A stretch of 64,000 bases of DNA, taken from assembly GCF_900111565.1 (NCBI RefSeq), contig NZ_FOIK01000006.1, positions 164,341 to 228,340 of the forward strand, read 5' to 3'. A program made the translations under genes and the position numbers. Source of the stretch: Paenibacillus sp. NFR01 (GTDB lineage: Bacteria > Bacillota > Bacilli > Paenibacillales > Paenibacillaceae). Below, piece after piece: positions 53,964-62,198 of this stretch (position 1 is the stretch's first letter; each line of letters opens with the position of its first letter). The notes under the pieces are model-generated. The model worked only from the letters and a program-made list of their open reading frames with translations, did no database searches and had not been told where the DNA came from.

Positions 53964-54393
53964 GACCCATCAACTCCCTTCTCAGAGAAAAATCGCCGTA
54001 AATGCTGACAACGGTACAGCTGTAGCTGGCCGTATCGCCTTCAAATGCCACTTCCACATCCTCCAGGGAACGGATGCGTTCATCCTGCAGCAGCGCTTCG
54101 CTCACTATCCGTTTCAGCTCCGAGCGGGCCAAGAGCCGCTCCCGGCCCACCACCAGATTCCATTCCGTCCCGTAATCGGAGCTATAGATCAAGTGAGCAA
54201 AACGTTCGGTTTGCAGCACTTTGGCCGCTGCCTGTTTCACCGCATCCAGCGTGTCAATGCTGCCGCTGATCCGGCCACGCTCAGTATCCAGGCGGTATGT
54301 CCGGCTTGGACCGGGCGTCTGCAAGTCTAGGGAGCCGGAGCCTGTAACCAGCTGCGAAGTGATCGGCCCATCCTTGCCGATGGCGGGAATCAT
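53956..54393 (-). CDS. xkdS: Baseplate/sheath initiator protein (XkdS, gp25-like)
   Basis: A 145-residue DUF2634 protein, the PBSX XkdS/gp25-like component that starts sheath assembly on the baseplate. DAVKQAAAKVLQTERFAHLI and YSSDYGTEW (near residues 50-78) with the following LARSELKRIVSEALLQDERI are typical. It overlaps xkdR by 4 bases. Confidence 0.88.
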   Translation of the reverse strand: MIPAIGKDGPITSQLVTGSGSLDLQTPGPSRTYRLDTERGRISGSIDTLDAVKQAAAKVLQTERFAHLIYSSDYGTEWNLVVGRERLLARSELKRIVSEALLQDERIRSLEDVEVAFEGDTASYSCTVVSIYGDFSLRRELMGLV

Positions 54394-54683
54394 GGCTCCA
54401 CCAGCCGATCCAGCACGATATAGCTTTGTCCGCCCTGCATGCGCATCAGCAGCACCCGGTCTCCCGGCATCAGTCCGCGGCGAACGGTATGCTTCGTCCC
54501 ATTAAACTCCACACTGCTCTCCATGACCGTCTCCGGCAGCACCAGTGCTGCACCGGATAGCCTGATCCGTTGATTCAGCTCCACTTCCAGCGGATCCGCT
54601 ACAGTCACGAGCCCATAAGCCAGAGACACCGGGTTGGTATTCGCAACTGCGCCGAGGCTCGCTTTTTTGATAATATCCAACAT
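54390..54683 (-). CDS. Baseplate protein XkdR-like (DUF2577)
   Basis: A 97-residue protein with the DUF2577 pattern (NPVSLAYGLVTVADPLEVEL near residue 17, GLMPGDRVLLMRMQGGQSYI near 71). It is part of the tail-tip hub between the XkdQ- and XkdS-type proteins. Spacing is 6 bases from the XkdQ gene. Confidence 0.82.
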   Translation of the reverse strand: MLDIIKKASLGAVANTNPVSLAYGLVTVADPLEVELNQRIRLSGAALVLPETVMESSVEFNGTKHTVRRGLMPGDRVLLMRMQGGQSYIVLDRLVEP

Positions 54684-54689
54684 AAATGG

Positions 54690-55652
54690 CTACACCACCT
54701 TAATATCGAGGGACATCGTATGTTCCCCTCCGGAAATTTTGTGGCTGCACTGATCGACCAGAAATAACTGGGTCTCCATCTCCTCCAGCAGCACATAAAT
54801 GAAATTCCCCGCCCGGACGCGCAAATCGCCGATGGCCTGCACGGACAGGCTGTATTTCTCCCGGTTGTGCAGCTTCAGCAGATTGTTGGCCTTTTCCATG
54901 ATCTGTGCGTCATTGGCCTGGTCATCCGCCTTTTGATAGAGCTGCAGAATCCCCCAGCGCGCCACATTGTCTTTATCCGCAACCGGGAAAAACTCGCGTT
55001 TGCCCGTCACCTCGTTGTCCTTATATAGAAAAATCGTATTGTACGTATCGTCGTCGATGCTTTTTTTCAGCGAATAATCGTAAAGGGAATGTCCGGCGCC
55101 CAAAATCACATTCAGCAGCATATGCTCCGGCCCGCGAAGCGTCAGCTTTCCAAAGTCATCGTAAAAGGCCATCAGTCTGCCCTTGTTCTGCAGCTCACCG
55201 CCGACTGCATTCATGATGATATCCAGCAGTTTCTTGTCATCTTCAATTAATGAAGGAATCCGGTACTCCGCCGCATCCAGCGCTCCGGTCTTTAGGCCGT
55301 GGTCCTTGGCGATTTTGGAGATCAGTTCGCTGGCCGTTATATTTTGCAGCACATAGGTGCCGTTAGCGAGCAAATAGCGGACCTGATCATAGGCGGTCAC
55401 TGAAATCTCCTGATCCGATCCGGTATCGATGCTGAATACAAAACCGTAAAACACGTCGATGCCGTCTTTGCTGAATTGGAGGATATCCCCGTTTTCGATC
55501 TTGAATTTCGGATGCTGATAAATGCCGCTGTCCACAAGCTTAAGCTCCAGAGTCGCTGGCTTGCCGGATCGGGCTGTTTTCCATGTAATATCGGTCGCAA
55601 TGCCGGCAATATCCCAGATTCCGCCGTCTTTGTTTTTGATAAGCAGTTCCAT
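54690..55652 (-). CDS. xkdQ: Tail hub protein XkdQ-like
   Basis: A 320-residue XkdQ/YqbQ family protein, comparable to the gpD/gp27 hub of contractile tails. Features are DGIDVFYGFVFSIDTGSDQE (near residue 64), YDQVRYLLANGTYVLQNITA (near 88) and the C-terminal VQAIGDLRVRAGNFIYVLLE (near 273). It lies 9 bases after the LysM gene. Confidence 0.88.
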   Translation of the reverse strand: MELLIKNKDGGIWDIAGIATDITWKTARSGKPATLELKLVDSGIYQHPKFKIENGDILQFSKDGIDVFYGFVFSIDTGSDQEISVTAYDQVRYLLANGTYVLQNITASELISKIAKDHGLKTGALDAAEYRIPSLIEDDKKLLDIIMNAVGGELQNKGRLMAFYDDFGKLTLRGPEHMLLNVILGAGHSLYDYSLKKSIDDDTYNTIFLYKDNEVTGKREFFPVADKDNVARWGILQLYQKADDQANDAQIMEKANNLLKLHNREKYSLSVQAIGDLRVRAGNFIYVLLEEMETQLFLVDQCSHKISGGEHTMSLDIKVV

Positions 55653-55661
55653 GGCGCCCTC

Positions 55662-56396
55662 CTACGACAGCTTGATGACTCTGCCGATTTTGAGCTTTTT
55701 GGTCTCGCTGTCCGAGATACCGTTCAGCTTTTGGAGCTGTTTCCACTTGCCGCTGTCGCCAAGCATCTTCTGGGCAATGCCGCTGAGCGTATCCCCCGCT
55801 TTAATCGTGTACGTTTTAGGAACGCTCTTGTCGTTGGGGCGTTTCGTCTGAACCTTGACCTCTTTGTCTACTGTCTTAACGGCCAGCGATTGGTAGAACT
55901 CATATTTTTTAAGTGCAAGCTGGTATTCAATATCTCCTGAGGAGCCGGCGCTAAGCTTCCAGGAGAAGCTTTCGATGCTCATTGGCATATTTACGCCAAG
56001 ATCCCCCTTGTCCGCCTGATCCGAAGCTGCTTCGGCATCCACTTTGGTTGAGCCTGAACTTCCTTTCAAGCTCTGCAGCCCGCTGAACACAAACCGGATT
56101 GGCTTGCGGCTGGCCATCCATTTTTTTATCAAAGTAACATACTCATAAGGCCTAAGCAGCCGATCAGCTTCCTGCTCCGGATAAACCACAAACGGGTAAT
56201 ACTGCGCCGGAAAAATACCCTCGAGCGAAATCTCCGCTAGCTTCGGATACATAATGGCATTAATTTCGCCGCGGTCGACGATCGTGTAGCTTTTACTGTC
56301 GCCCGCTTCTTTGATCTCCAGCGTTTCCGGGTTGACGGGCAGCCGGATCACTTCCGCAAAATTATTGAAGCCCAGAAAAAAACCGTACTCTTCCAC
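55662..56396 (-). CDS. xkdP: LysM-containing tail protein (XkdP)
   Basis: A 244-residue protein with an N-terminal region characteristic of XkdP (FNNFAEVIRLPVNPETLEI) and a C-terminal LysM domain (YTIKAGDTLSGIAQKMLGDS, residues ~195-244) that binds peptidoglycan. It links tape measure and hub and may help the tail engage the wall. Its start is one base from the end of the tape-measure gene. Confidence 0.9.
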   Translation of the reverse strand: MEEYGFFLGFNNFAEVIRLPVNPETLEIKEAGDSKSYTIVDRGEINAIMYPKLAEISLEGIFPAQYYPFVVYPEQEADRLLRPYEYVTLIKKWMASRKPIRFVFSGLQSLKGSSGSTKVDAEAASDQADKGDLGVNMPMSIESFSWKLSAGSSGDIEYQLALKKYEFYQSLAVKTVDKEVKVQTKRPNDKSVPKTYTIKAGDTLSGIAQKMLGDSGKWKQLQKLNGISDSETKKLKIGRVIKLS

Positions 56397-56397
56397 G

Positions 56398-58701
56398 TTA
56401 TCCGTACACCCCCTGTGCGGTGGAGATGAACTCCTCGTTCAGCTTTTGCCCGATTTTGTTGATGATGGAGTCAATATCTCCTGCATTATTAATGTTGCCC
56501 GTTGTTACCTGCACTGTAGGCGTAAGCTCCACAAAATTTTGAATCGACTGGATCTCGGCCAGCTCGCGAAGCATCTTCAAGTCGTCACTGGAAATATCCA
56601 CGCTGTTCTTGATATCGCCGATTTCGTTAACACGGTTAACGGTGTTGAGGTTGTTCCCGGTAATATTAGTGGTGCTGGCAAATGGGTTGGACGTCGGTTG
56701 AGGTATCGGTGGATTCTGGACTGGTGGATTCGGGACTGGAGGATTTCCTGTTATTTTGGATTCATCCCCTGGATGCTTTTTGTTCCACTCCTCGAGGATC
56801 GCATTTGGATCTTTACTATCACCTTTTCCCAATCCAATAGAGTCCTTTAACTTGTCCATATCGAAATCCTTGGTCCAATCCGCTGCGGCATCAAAGGTTC
56901 CTTCTATTCCCTCTTGAAGGCCTTCTTTGAATTTGCTGCTGTCAACATGCTCAAGCTCCAGATTCACCTTGGAATCCAAACCTATAAATTTGCCGACCGC
57001 TCCGATGACCTTATTAATGCCATCGAGCAAGAAGTTTACCGCATCAATAATACCGTTGGTAAATCCGGTCCAACAATCAATAACAAAACCTACAAAGTTT
57101 GCAACGATCTCTCCGATGCCTCGGAACAGTTCCGCCATGAAATCCCGCACCGGTTGCAGCGCCGCAATAATGCCAAGGAATGCGACGATCAATCCAATAA
57201 CCAGACCGATGACGAGTGCTATCGGGTTGGCACTCATGACGGCATTATAGATTGCCGTAGCTGTAGTAACGATCCCCATTGCGATAGCCTGCATATTTGT
57301 AGCAATCGAGGCGGCGAGCATAGCCAATCTATAGGCAATTACACCGGCAACGATCCCTAAAATTATTGGTAAGACTACCGGAAGCGTAGTGCTTAACACA
57401 TCCCATAAGTAAAGTGCTCCCTGCACAACACCCATGAATCCTTCTGCCAACATGCCAAGCCCCGCGGATAATCCATCAATAACCGGCTGAAACGACCCGT
57501 CGGCGAATGCCTGATTCAGCATATCAAGCAAAGGCGACAAAGCCTGTAACGCCCCTTCTCCGATAGAAGCCAAGGAATTATTGTAATTGCCAAGAAGCGC
57601 CTGCCACTGGTTGACCGGCGAGTCCATCATCGTTTGCAATGCAGTGCTGGTCATTCCCGCCTTATTCATGATTCCGTCAAGCGTACTCAGGAAGGCTTCC
57701 ATATTTCCAGTCTTCGCTACAATATCTAACCCGCCCATATCCGCCTCATCTAAATTGAGCATCGAGGCCAAATCGCCTGAATCTCCGTCAAACGCGGATT
57801 GAATTGCAGATGAAGTATCACCGATATCTTTCTCTTCCGGTGATAACATGCTTAGCCTTGTCGAGTAATCCATCAGCTTGTCCAGTTGTTCCGTATTCTG
57901 GGTATGAGGATAAAAGGTCAATGCGCTCTGCATAGATTTGTTTACGTCTTGGCCCGTAACCAGCGCACGCTGCTTGAATTTTTCAAACATTGCGCTACCG
58001 ACGTCATTTTCACCGGTTTTGGCTTTGAACATGTCTTCCCATTTCTGTTGTTCAGCCGCCGGTGCCAGCACCTTTTCCATAGTGTCTTTTACTTTGCCAT
58101 ATACGCCGCTGACTTTGTCAAAGACACCCGTCATCTTATCCCAGGCACTGGATTGCTTCGTAGCCTCTGCCGTGCCGCCTTTTGCAGCATCATTTAATTT
58201 TTCCTGGGCTTTTACTGCTTGTTCAATTGGAGGCCCAATCTTACTGCCAAGCGGCTCTTTCCCGTTATTCACAACATCATTCAGCTTCGTTTGGGCGCGC
58301 AATGCATCTCCCTTCGGAGCCTGAAACTTTGTTGCCCCAGCGTCAGATCCGCTGTTCATCGCGTCATTCCGCTTTGCCTGCCTATGGACAGCTCCTCCTT
58401 CCGGAGTCTTCAACTTTTCATAAGCGGGGGCTTTTCCACGGTTGGCCGCATCAGCCAGTTTCTTTTGCGATTTGACTGCACTGCCAGAGGAGCCTTCAAT
58501 TTGCGCAGATGAAACATTGTAATTGTTAACGATGTTATATACGGGATTATTAACAATTTTCAATTTGATTCGGTTCAACGTCGCAGAAAATGATGCGGAA
58601 AGATTGGCCGACAACTGGTTGGTAACTTGTTTTGATAAATCGGTGATCCAATTGTTGTTGACCTGCTGAACGCCGGCTATATTGGCCTGATTAAATGCCA
58701 T
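56398..58701 (-). CDS. Tail tape measure protein
   Basis: A 767-residue tape measure protein that sets tail length and is ejected on contraction. Hydrophobic helices near residues 420-560 (VVLPIILGIVAGVIAYRLAM; PIALVIGLVIGLIVAFLGII) are the usual membrane-active part. Residues ~70-195 contain four related ~32-residue units built on AVKSQKKLADAANRGKAP, AVHRQAKRNDAMNSGSDA, ALRAQTKLNDVVNNGKEP and AVKAQEKLNDAAKGGTAE. A Pro/Asn-rich linker (NPPVPNPPVQNPPIPQP) precedes the C-terminal domain. It is at the xkdO position but much shorter than PBSX XkdO, implying a short tail. Confidence 0.9.
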   Translation of the reverse strand: MAFNQANIAGVQQVNNNWITDLSKQVTNQLSANLSASFSATLNRIKLKIVNNPVYNIVNNYNVSSAQIEGSSGSAVKSQKKLADAANRGKAPAYEKLKTPEGGAVHRQAKRNDAMNSGSDAGATKFQAPKGDALRAQTKLNDVVNNGKEPLGSKIGPPIEQAVKAQEKLNDAAKGGTAEATKQSSAWDKMTGVFDKVSGVYGKVKDTMEKVLAPAAEQQKWEDMFKAKTGENDVGSAMFEKFKQRALVTGQDVNKSMQSALTFYPHTQNTEQLDKLMDYSTRLSMLSPEEKDIGDTSSAIQSAFDGDSGDLASMLNLDEADMGGLDIVAKTGNMEAFLSTLDGIMNKAGMTSTALQTMMDSPVNQWQALLGNYNNSLASIGEGALQALSPLLDMLNQAFADGSFQPVIDGLSAGLGMLAEGFMGVVQGALYLWDVLSTTLPVVLPIILGIVAGVIAYRLAMLAASIATNMQAIAMGIVTTATAIYNAVMSANPIALVIGLVIGLIVAFLGIIAALQPVRDFMAELFRGIGEIVANFVGFVIDCWTGFTNGIIDAVNFLLDGINKVIGAVGKFIGLDSKVNLELEHVDSSKFKEGLQEGIEGTFDAAADWTKDFDMDKLKDSIGLGKGDSKDPNAILEEWNKKHPGDESKITGNPPVPNPPVQNPPIPQPTSNPFASTTNITGNNLNTVNRVNEIGDIKNSVDISSDDLKMLRELAEIQSIQNFVELTPTVQVTTGNINNAGDIDSIINKIGQKLNEEFISTAQGVYG

Positions 58702-58714
58702 TCATTCACCCCCT

Positions 58715-59316
58715 TCATTTCTTTCTCCCCTTGCTCCGCGCACGGTCGCGTTTCTCCTTGTCCACGCGAACGGAGATCATCGCATAGATCGCCGCCCGTT
58801 CGCGGGTGGACAGCTTCATCAGCTCATGCGGCAGGATGTGCAGCTCGTGGAGGGCGTAGTACGCCAGGTTGGCTTCGCCGTCGCCCTCGTTGATCAGTTT
58901 TTTACTTCGTCCACCAGCTCGTTCATGTCGGTGCCGAAGCCGTTAAGCGCCTGTACACGCTCTCCGAGCGCAGCGAATTCGCCGGGCAGCAGCATTTTGC
59001 GCAGCAGCGACTCCGCACCGAGCACGCCATAGGAGCGCTGCAGCTCGCTATTTTTCAAATCAGGGTGTACGATGCTTGAGGTCATCAGCTTGGCCATATA
59101 GTCATTGGGATCGATTTCGGAGGTATACACACCGTTCTTCCCTTTGACCTTCCGGGTAGCCGCCTTACGGCATTCCTGGTTCTCGTCCTCCGTCATGCTG
59201 CGCAGCTTCCAGGCCGCCGCTTTACCGTCCTTATCCTTGAATCGCTGCGAAACCACAAATTCCTCTGTCGTATCGCAAGCGGCATTTTGGGCAAAAAATA
59301 GACTCAGTTCGCTCAT
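58715..59316 (-). CDS. Tail assembly chaperone, -1 frameshift product (GT-type fusion)
   Basis: Ribosomes that slip at the heptamer AAAAAAC (58897-58903) continue in the -1 frame through ALHELHILPHELMKLSTRER and end at 58715, adding about 60 residues to the 140-residue chaperone. Codon phase agrees: the zero-frame stop and the -1 frame stop differ by one base in register. The extension has no start codon or ribosome site of its own and ends 14 bases before the tape measure gene. This is the conserved G/GT arrangement of long-tailed phages, where the fusion recruits the tape measure. Confidence 0.8.
58894..59316 (-). CDS. xkdN: Tail assembly chaperone (XkdN-like)
   Basis: A 140-residue protein with MSELSLFFAQNAACDTTEEF at the start, DENQECRKAATRKVKGKNG in the middle and NSELQRSYGVLGAESLLRKM later, as in XkdN. 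It helps tube and tape measure assemble. The ATG at 59316 is 7 bases after AGGAGG; an ATG at 59322 overlaps that site and one at 59343 is too far. The stop directly follows a slippery heptamer, so part of translation yields the longer product ending at 58715. Confidence 0.88.
   Translation of the reverse strand: MSELSLFFAQNAACDTTEEFVVSQRFKDKDGKAAAWKLRSMTEDENQECRKAATRKVKGKNGVYTSEIDPNDYMAKLMTSSIVHPDLKNSELQRSYGVLGAESLLRKMLLPGEFAALGERVQALNGFGTDMNELVDEVKN
58897..58903 (-). promoter_or_regulatory. Programmed -1 ribosomal frameshift site
   Basis: A AAA AAC in the zero frame (GTA AAA AAC TGA): a perfect X XXY YYZ heptamer with the stop codon immediately after it, which promotes pausing. Confidence 0.8.
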
Positions 59317-59350
59317 ATTCATCCTCCTAAGGGAATTGTTCATCTGCCAA

Positions 59351-59389
59351 GCAGAGAAAAGACCCGCCGTGAAGCCTCACGTCCGGGCC
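59351..59389 (-). terminator. Attenuator between tail tube and chaperone genes
   Basis: Minus strand: GGCCCGGACGTGAGG pairs with CTTCACGGCGGGTC (two bulges), followed by TTTTCTC. It lies between the highly expressed sheath/tube genes and the rest, so it would lower downstream dosage. Confidence 0.6.
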
Positions 59390-59434
59390 GTTTGCTCGTG
59401 CCGGAATAGTATGGTTATAGATTACGCGCTGGCA

Positions 59435-59905
59435 TTACTGGCCTGAGCCGGCCGGAGCGACGAACGCCTGCATCAGTTCCACATCTTCAAACGTAAAGCT
59501 GACTTCCTCTTCCAGCGCATCCGATTCCGTATCCAGCGATGCCATAATTACGCTGTCCAGATTGACGCCTTTCAGCATGATGCGCTGCGCGCCAACCGTA
59601 GAGGACGGATCCTCGTTGGTGACGACGATATCGAAATACTGGTCAATGCCGGTCTTCATGTAGTCCAGCATCAGCTGCCGGAAACGGCTCGTCATATAAA
59701 AAATCGTCATCGAACCGCTTCCCGACCAGCCGGTCGCTTTATGCTGCACGCCGCGGCGTCCGAGCGTTTTCACTTCCGCCTTCTGTTTTTCAACAGTGGC
59801 CTCCAGCGTCTTCACGTAGAACATTTCCTCCGTCTGGCCGTTGATCGTGGCGTAGGCCCGGCCCTCCTGGCCGGACAGGGTATCGCTCGCTTTAAGGAAT
59901 GTCAT
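59435..59905 (-). CDS. xkdM: Phage tail tube protein (XkdM)
   Basis: A 156-residue tube protein of the XkdM/DUF2001 type: LSGQEGRAYATINGQTEEMF at the start, VKTLGRRGVQHKATGWSGSG near residue 44 and MTIFYMTSRFRQLMLDYMKT near 65. It polymerises into the inner tube inside the sheath. It begins one base after the sheath gene stop, with AAGGTGG inside that gene. Confidence 0.93.
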   Translation of the reverse strand: MTFLKASDTLSGQEGRAYATINGQTEEMFYVKTLEATVEKQKAEVKTLGRRGVQHKATGWSGSGSMTIFYMTSRFRQLMLDYMKTGIDQYFDIVVTNEDPSSTVGAQRIMLKGVNLDSVIMASLDTESDALEEEVSFTFEDVELMQAFVAPAGSGQ

Positions 59906-59906
59906 C

Positions 59907-61229
59907 TTAAACCACCTTCACTTTCATGTATACTTTTTCAACCGAATCCACCGGCTTCACGGCGACCTCAAGCAGCACGCTGTCGGTATCGTCGCCAGGC
60001 GTTACGGTAATGTCCTTTTGCGCGTCAAAGCCCTCAATGGCTCCGATGCCCTGCAGATCGTTCATGTAATTCACGCATTGCGACCAGAACAGCGCCCGGC
60101 CGTCCGCATGGTTCGGCACTTTGCCGATAAAATAATTCTCGAAGATCCGCTTCAGATCGCCGGAGATCGCATCCAGCACGCGCAGCACGCGGTTTTTGGC
60201 AAACGGTTTGCCTTTATTGGGCGAAAATCCTGTAAAGGTGTTAATGTCCTGCTCCACAACGGCACGTCCGTCGTTATAGGTGAACAGCAGTTCGCCGCCC
60301 GAGAGCGTCTCTACCGTCTCAGAATGGCTGAGCCGCACATCCGCATCGACCGCATCGTCATAGGCTTGGTAAGTAAGCGATTCGTTTACCGCAGCTGCCG
60401 CGGTAGCGCCGGCTACCCAAGCGGTTGCCTGCGTTTTACTGATCACCGTGCCGTCGCTGAGGATAACCCCGTTGGCGACACTGATAATACCTTCATAATC
60501 GGCGGCAGCGTAATTCGCCAGCACCGCCTGCACTTTTTTGCCTTCGGTTTCACGCAGACGTTTGACGAAGGAGGTATACAGCGCCTTAAGCGAGCTGTCA
60601 TCGGAGAGAAGTGCCACCGTCTGGAAATCTTGGACTTCCAATTTTGCGAGAAAATCGCTGTAATTCGCATTCGTAACGGCGCCATCCGCCCCGCCGGTAA
60701 GCGGCATACCTGCCGTCAGCGCCAGGGTAGCGGGACTGTTTTCCGCAAAAACCACATAATCATTCGCCTTCAGCTCCGCCGCACTGCCCACGGTTTGCTT
60801 GTCTACCTCCGCGCCGGCCAGCAGCGTAGTCACGTCAAAGCGGGTAGCATTGTCGATATTTTTCTCGATGACAACTGAGAGATCGTTGCCGCGTTCGCCG
60901 CCGTACCGGGCCGTGACACGCAGGCCGTTACCGGTAATCGTCGCTTTTGCGCCTTCGTTAAGCCGGTACAGCAAAAGCGTACCCCCACGCTTGAGCACTT
61001 CCCGCACCGGAAGCAGCACGCTTGCCGTCAGGTCATAGCCGAGAAGTTTACTGAAGTTGTCCTGCGCCGTCACCTTAACAATCGTACCCGCTTCGCCCCA
61101 AGGCAAGGATAACGCCAAAGCGGCAACGCCGCGCTCACCCATTTTTCCAATCGAACCGTCCGTTGTAGCTACGTTCACGTATACCCCCGGACGCACCTTA
61201 TTCTGTGTCAACCAATTTCCGCCTGCCAT
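59907..61229 (-). CDS. xkdK: Phage tail sheath protein (XkdK)
   Basis: A 440-residue contractile sheath subunit. The N-terminus LTQNKVRPGVYVNVATTDGS and ERGVAALALSLPWGEAGTIV, the core DINTFTGFSPNKGKPFAKNR (near residue 335), and the C-terminal LEVAVKPVDSVEKVYMKVKV match XkdK-type sheaths. Its presence proves a contractile (R-type/myovirus) architecture. Its ATG overlaps the stop of the small upstream gene by one base. Confidence 0.95.
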   Translation of the reverse strand: MAGGNWLTQNKVRPGVYVNVATTDGSIGKMGERGVAALALSLPWGEAGTIVKVTAQDNFSKLLGYDLTASVLLPVREVLKRGGTLLLYRLNEGAKATITGNGLRVTARYGGERGNDLSVVIEKNIDNATRFDVTTLLAGAEVDKQTVGSAAELKANDYVVFAENSPATLALTAGMPLTGGADGAVTNANYSDFLAKLEVQDFQTVALLSDDSSLKALYTSFVKRLRETEGKKVQAVLANYAAADYEGIISVANGVILSDGTVISKTQATAWVAGATAAAAVNESLTYQAYDDAVDADVRLSHSETVETLSGGELLFTYNDGRAVVEQDINTFTGFSPNKGKPFAKNRVLRVLDAISGDLKRIFENYFIGKVPNHADGRALFWSQCVNYMNDLQGIGAIEGFDAQKDITVTPGDDTDSVLLEVAVKPVDSVEKVYMKVKVV

Positions 61230-61405
61230 TAAATAACCTCCTTATTTAGAAAAAGCTTCAGCATTTCCCTCGCTTCATCCAGCGAATACGTTTGATCTTC
61301 CTTCAGCACTACGTTCAGCGCATCTCTTTCCACGCGGCTGAAGCGCGCCGATTGCAAAATCTGTTTTTTTCCGAAAGTATCGGGGCCCTGCAGTGGTTCT
61401 GTCAT
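61229..61405 (-). CDS. Small tail-cluster protein upstream of the sheath
   Basis: A 58-residue acidic protein starting MTEPLQGPDTFGKKQILQSA and ending ARE-MLKLFLNKEVI. GGAGGAACG precedes the ATG; ATGA overlap with the previous gene and one-base overlap with the sheath gene show translational coupling. Similar small genes precede xkdK in PBSX-like clusters. Function unknown. Confidence 0.78.
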   Translation of the reverse strand: MTEPLQGPDTFGKKQILQSARFSRVERDALNVVLKEDQTYSLDEAREMLKLFLNKEVI

Positions 61406-61884
61406 CCCAATCGTTCCTCCTCCAGCAGTTTGGCCATCCGGATCTCATCCTCCGTCTGCAGCTCCAGCAGCAAAGGCACCATGAACTCGGCAGTAAGAAG
61501 CGGCCCCTTCTCCGCAGTTCCGGCTTCCCAAAGCAGCTTGAGCATGCGAAACTCGGAGGAGCCGTTCACCTCTTCAGCCAGTGCCTCGCACACCTTGTCC
61601 GCCAGTCCTTCCGCCTCAAGGGCTTCCCCTTGCTCATAGCGGATACCGAACCGGTATACGGCCAAATACCTGCCTCTGCGCTGCCGCTCATGGGCGGCCG
61701 AGATCAGTTCCAGCGTGAAATACGCCGCAGCCGGCTTCTCTCCCTCCACATATAGCGGCGTCTCCGGAAAAGCCCGGTTCAAGCCGGCCGCGATATACGC
61801 TCTAACCTGATGTACCGTTATTGGTCCCTCCCTTCGGTTAATATAGATATCAAAAACGGATACCCTCCACCAATGGGAAGGCAT
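61402..61884 (-). CDS. Tail terminator/completion-type protein (XkdJ position)
   Basis: A protein of up to 160 residues of the phage tail terminator-like (DUF6838) kind: ITVHQVRAYIAAGLNRAFPE, RRGRYLAVYRFGIRYEQGEA and LLLELQTEDEIRMAKLLEEE. It would cap the tail end; a cap is needed even when there is no head. The start is uncertain: the ATG at 61884 has only a weak ribosome site, while a strong AGGGAGG lies before residue ~22, where no ATG, GTG or TTG follows but an ATA does. Confidence 0.75.
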   Translation of the reverse strand: MPSHWWRVSVFDIYINRREGPITVHQVRAYIAAGLNRAFPETPLYVEGEKPAAAYFTLELISAAHERQRRGRYLAVYRFGIRYEQGEALEAEGLADKVCEALAEEVNGSSEFRMLKLLWEAGTAEKGPLLTAEFMVPLLLELQTEDEIRMAKLLEEERLG

Positions 61885-62140
61885 CCGCTCTTGCAGGGCA
61901 ACGGGGCAAAGATCTTTTCACCGCTCGGTGTACCCGGCCTGTCCGGCGGGGCTAAATGGTGGAGCATTCATGCTCCTGCGGTGTCTTTGTCCTCGATTGC
62001 CATGGTATAATCATACCCCCTTTATTTCCTTGCGGAGGCGGAGGAGCGGCTGATTTAGGAAGAGGTTCCGGAGAGATTAGGTCGGGGAGGCAGCGGGTTT
62101 ACGCTGGATTCATGGAGGCGCCGGTACATCCCTTAGCAGC
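61885..62140. other. Leader region of the tail operon
   Basis: No phage head gene is present here. On the minus strand AAAGGGGG and an ATG at about 62001 open an 11-codon frame (MAIEDKDTAGA), followed by a GGAGCAT/ATGCTCC hairpin (61963-61978). TATGATTATACC near 62005-62016 is a possible -10 without a -35, as expected for an activator-dependent late promoter. Confidence 0.4.
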
Positions 62141-62187
62141 AAAAAAGCCGCAGCATCTCGAATGGAGATGACACGACCTTAGGCGGC
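62141..62187 (-). terminator. Terminator after the ArpU-type regulator
   Basis: Minus strand: outer GCCGC/GCGGC pairs and an inner CATCTC/GAGATG hairpin, then TTTTTT. It separates the regulator from the tail operon, implying a dedicated tail promoter. Confidence 0.5.
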
Positions 62188-62198
62188 GGATTATCAAG

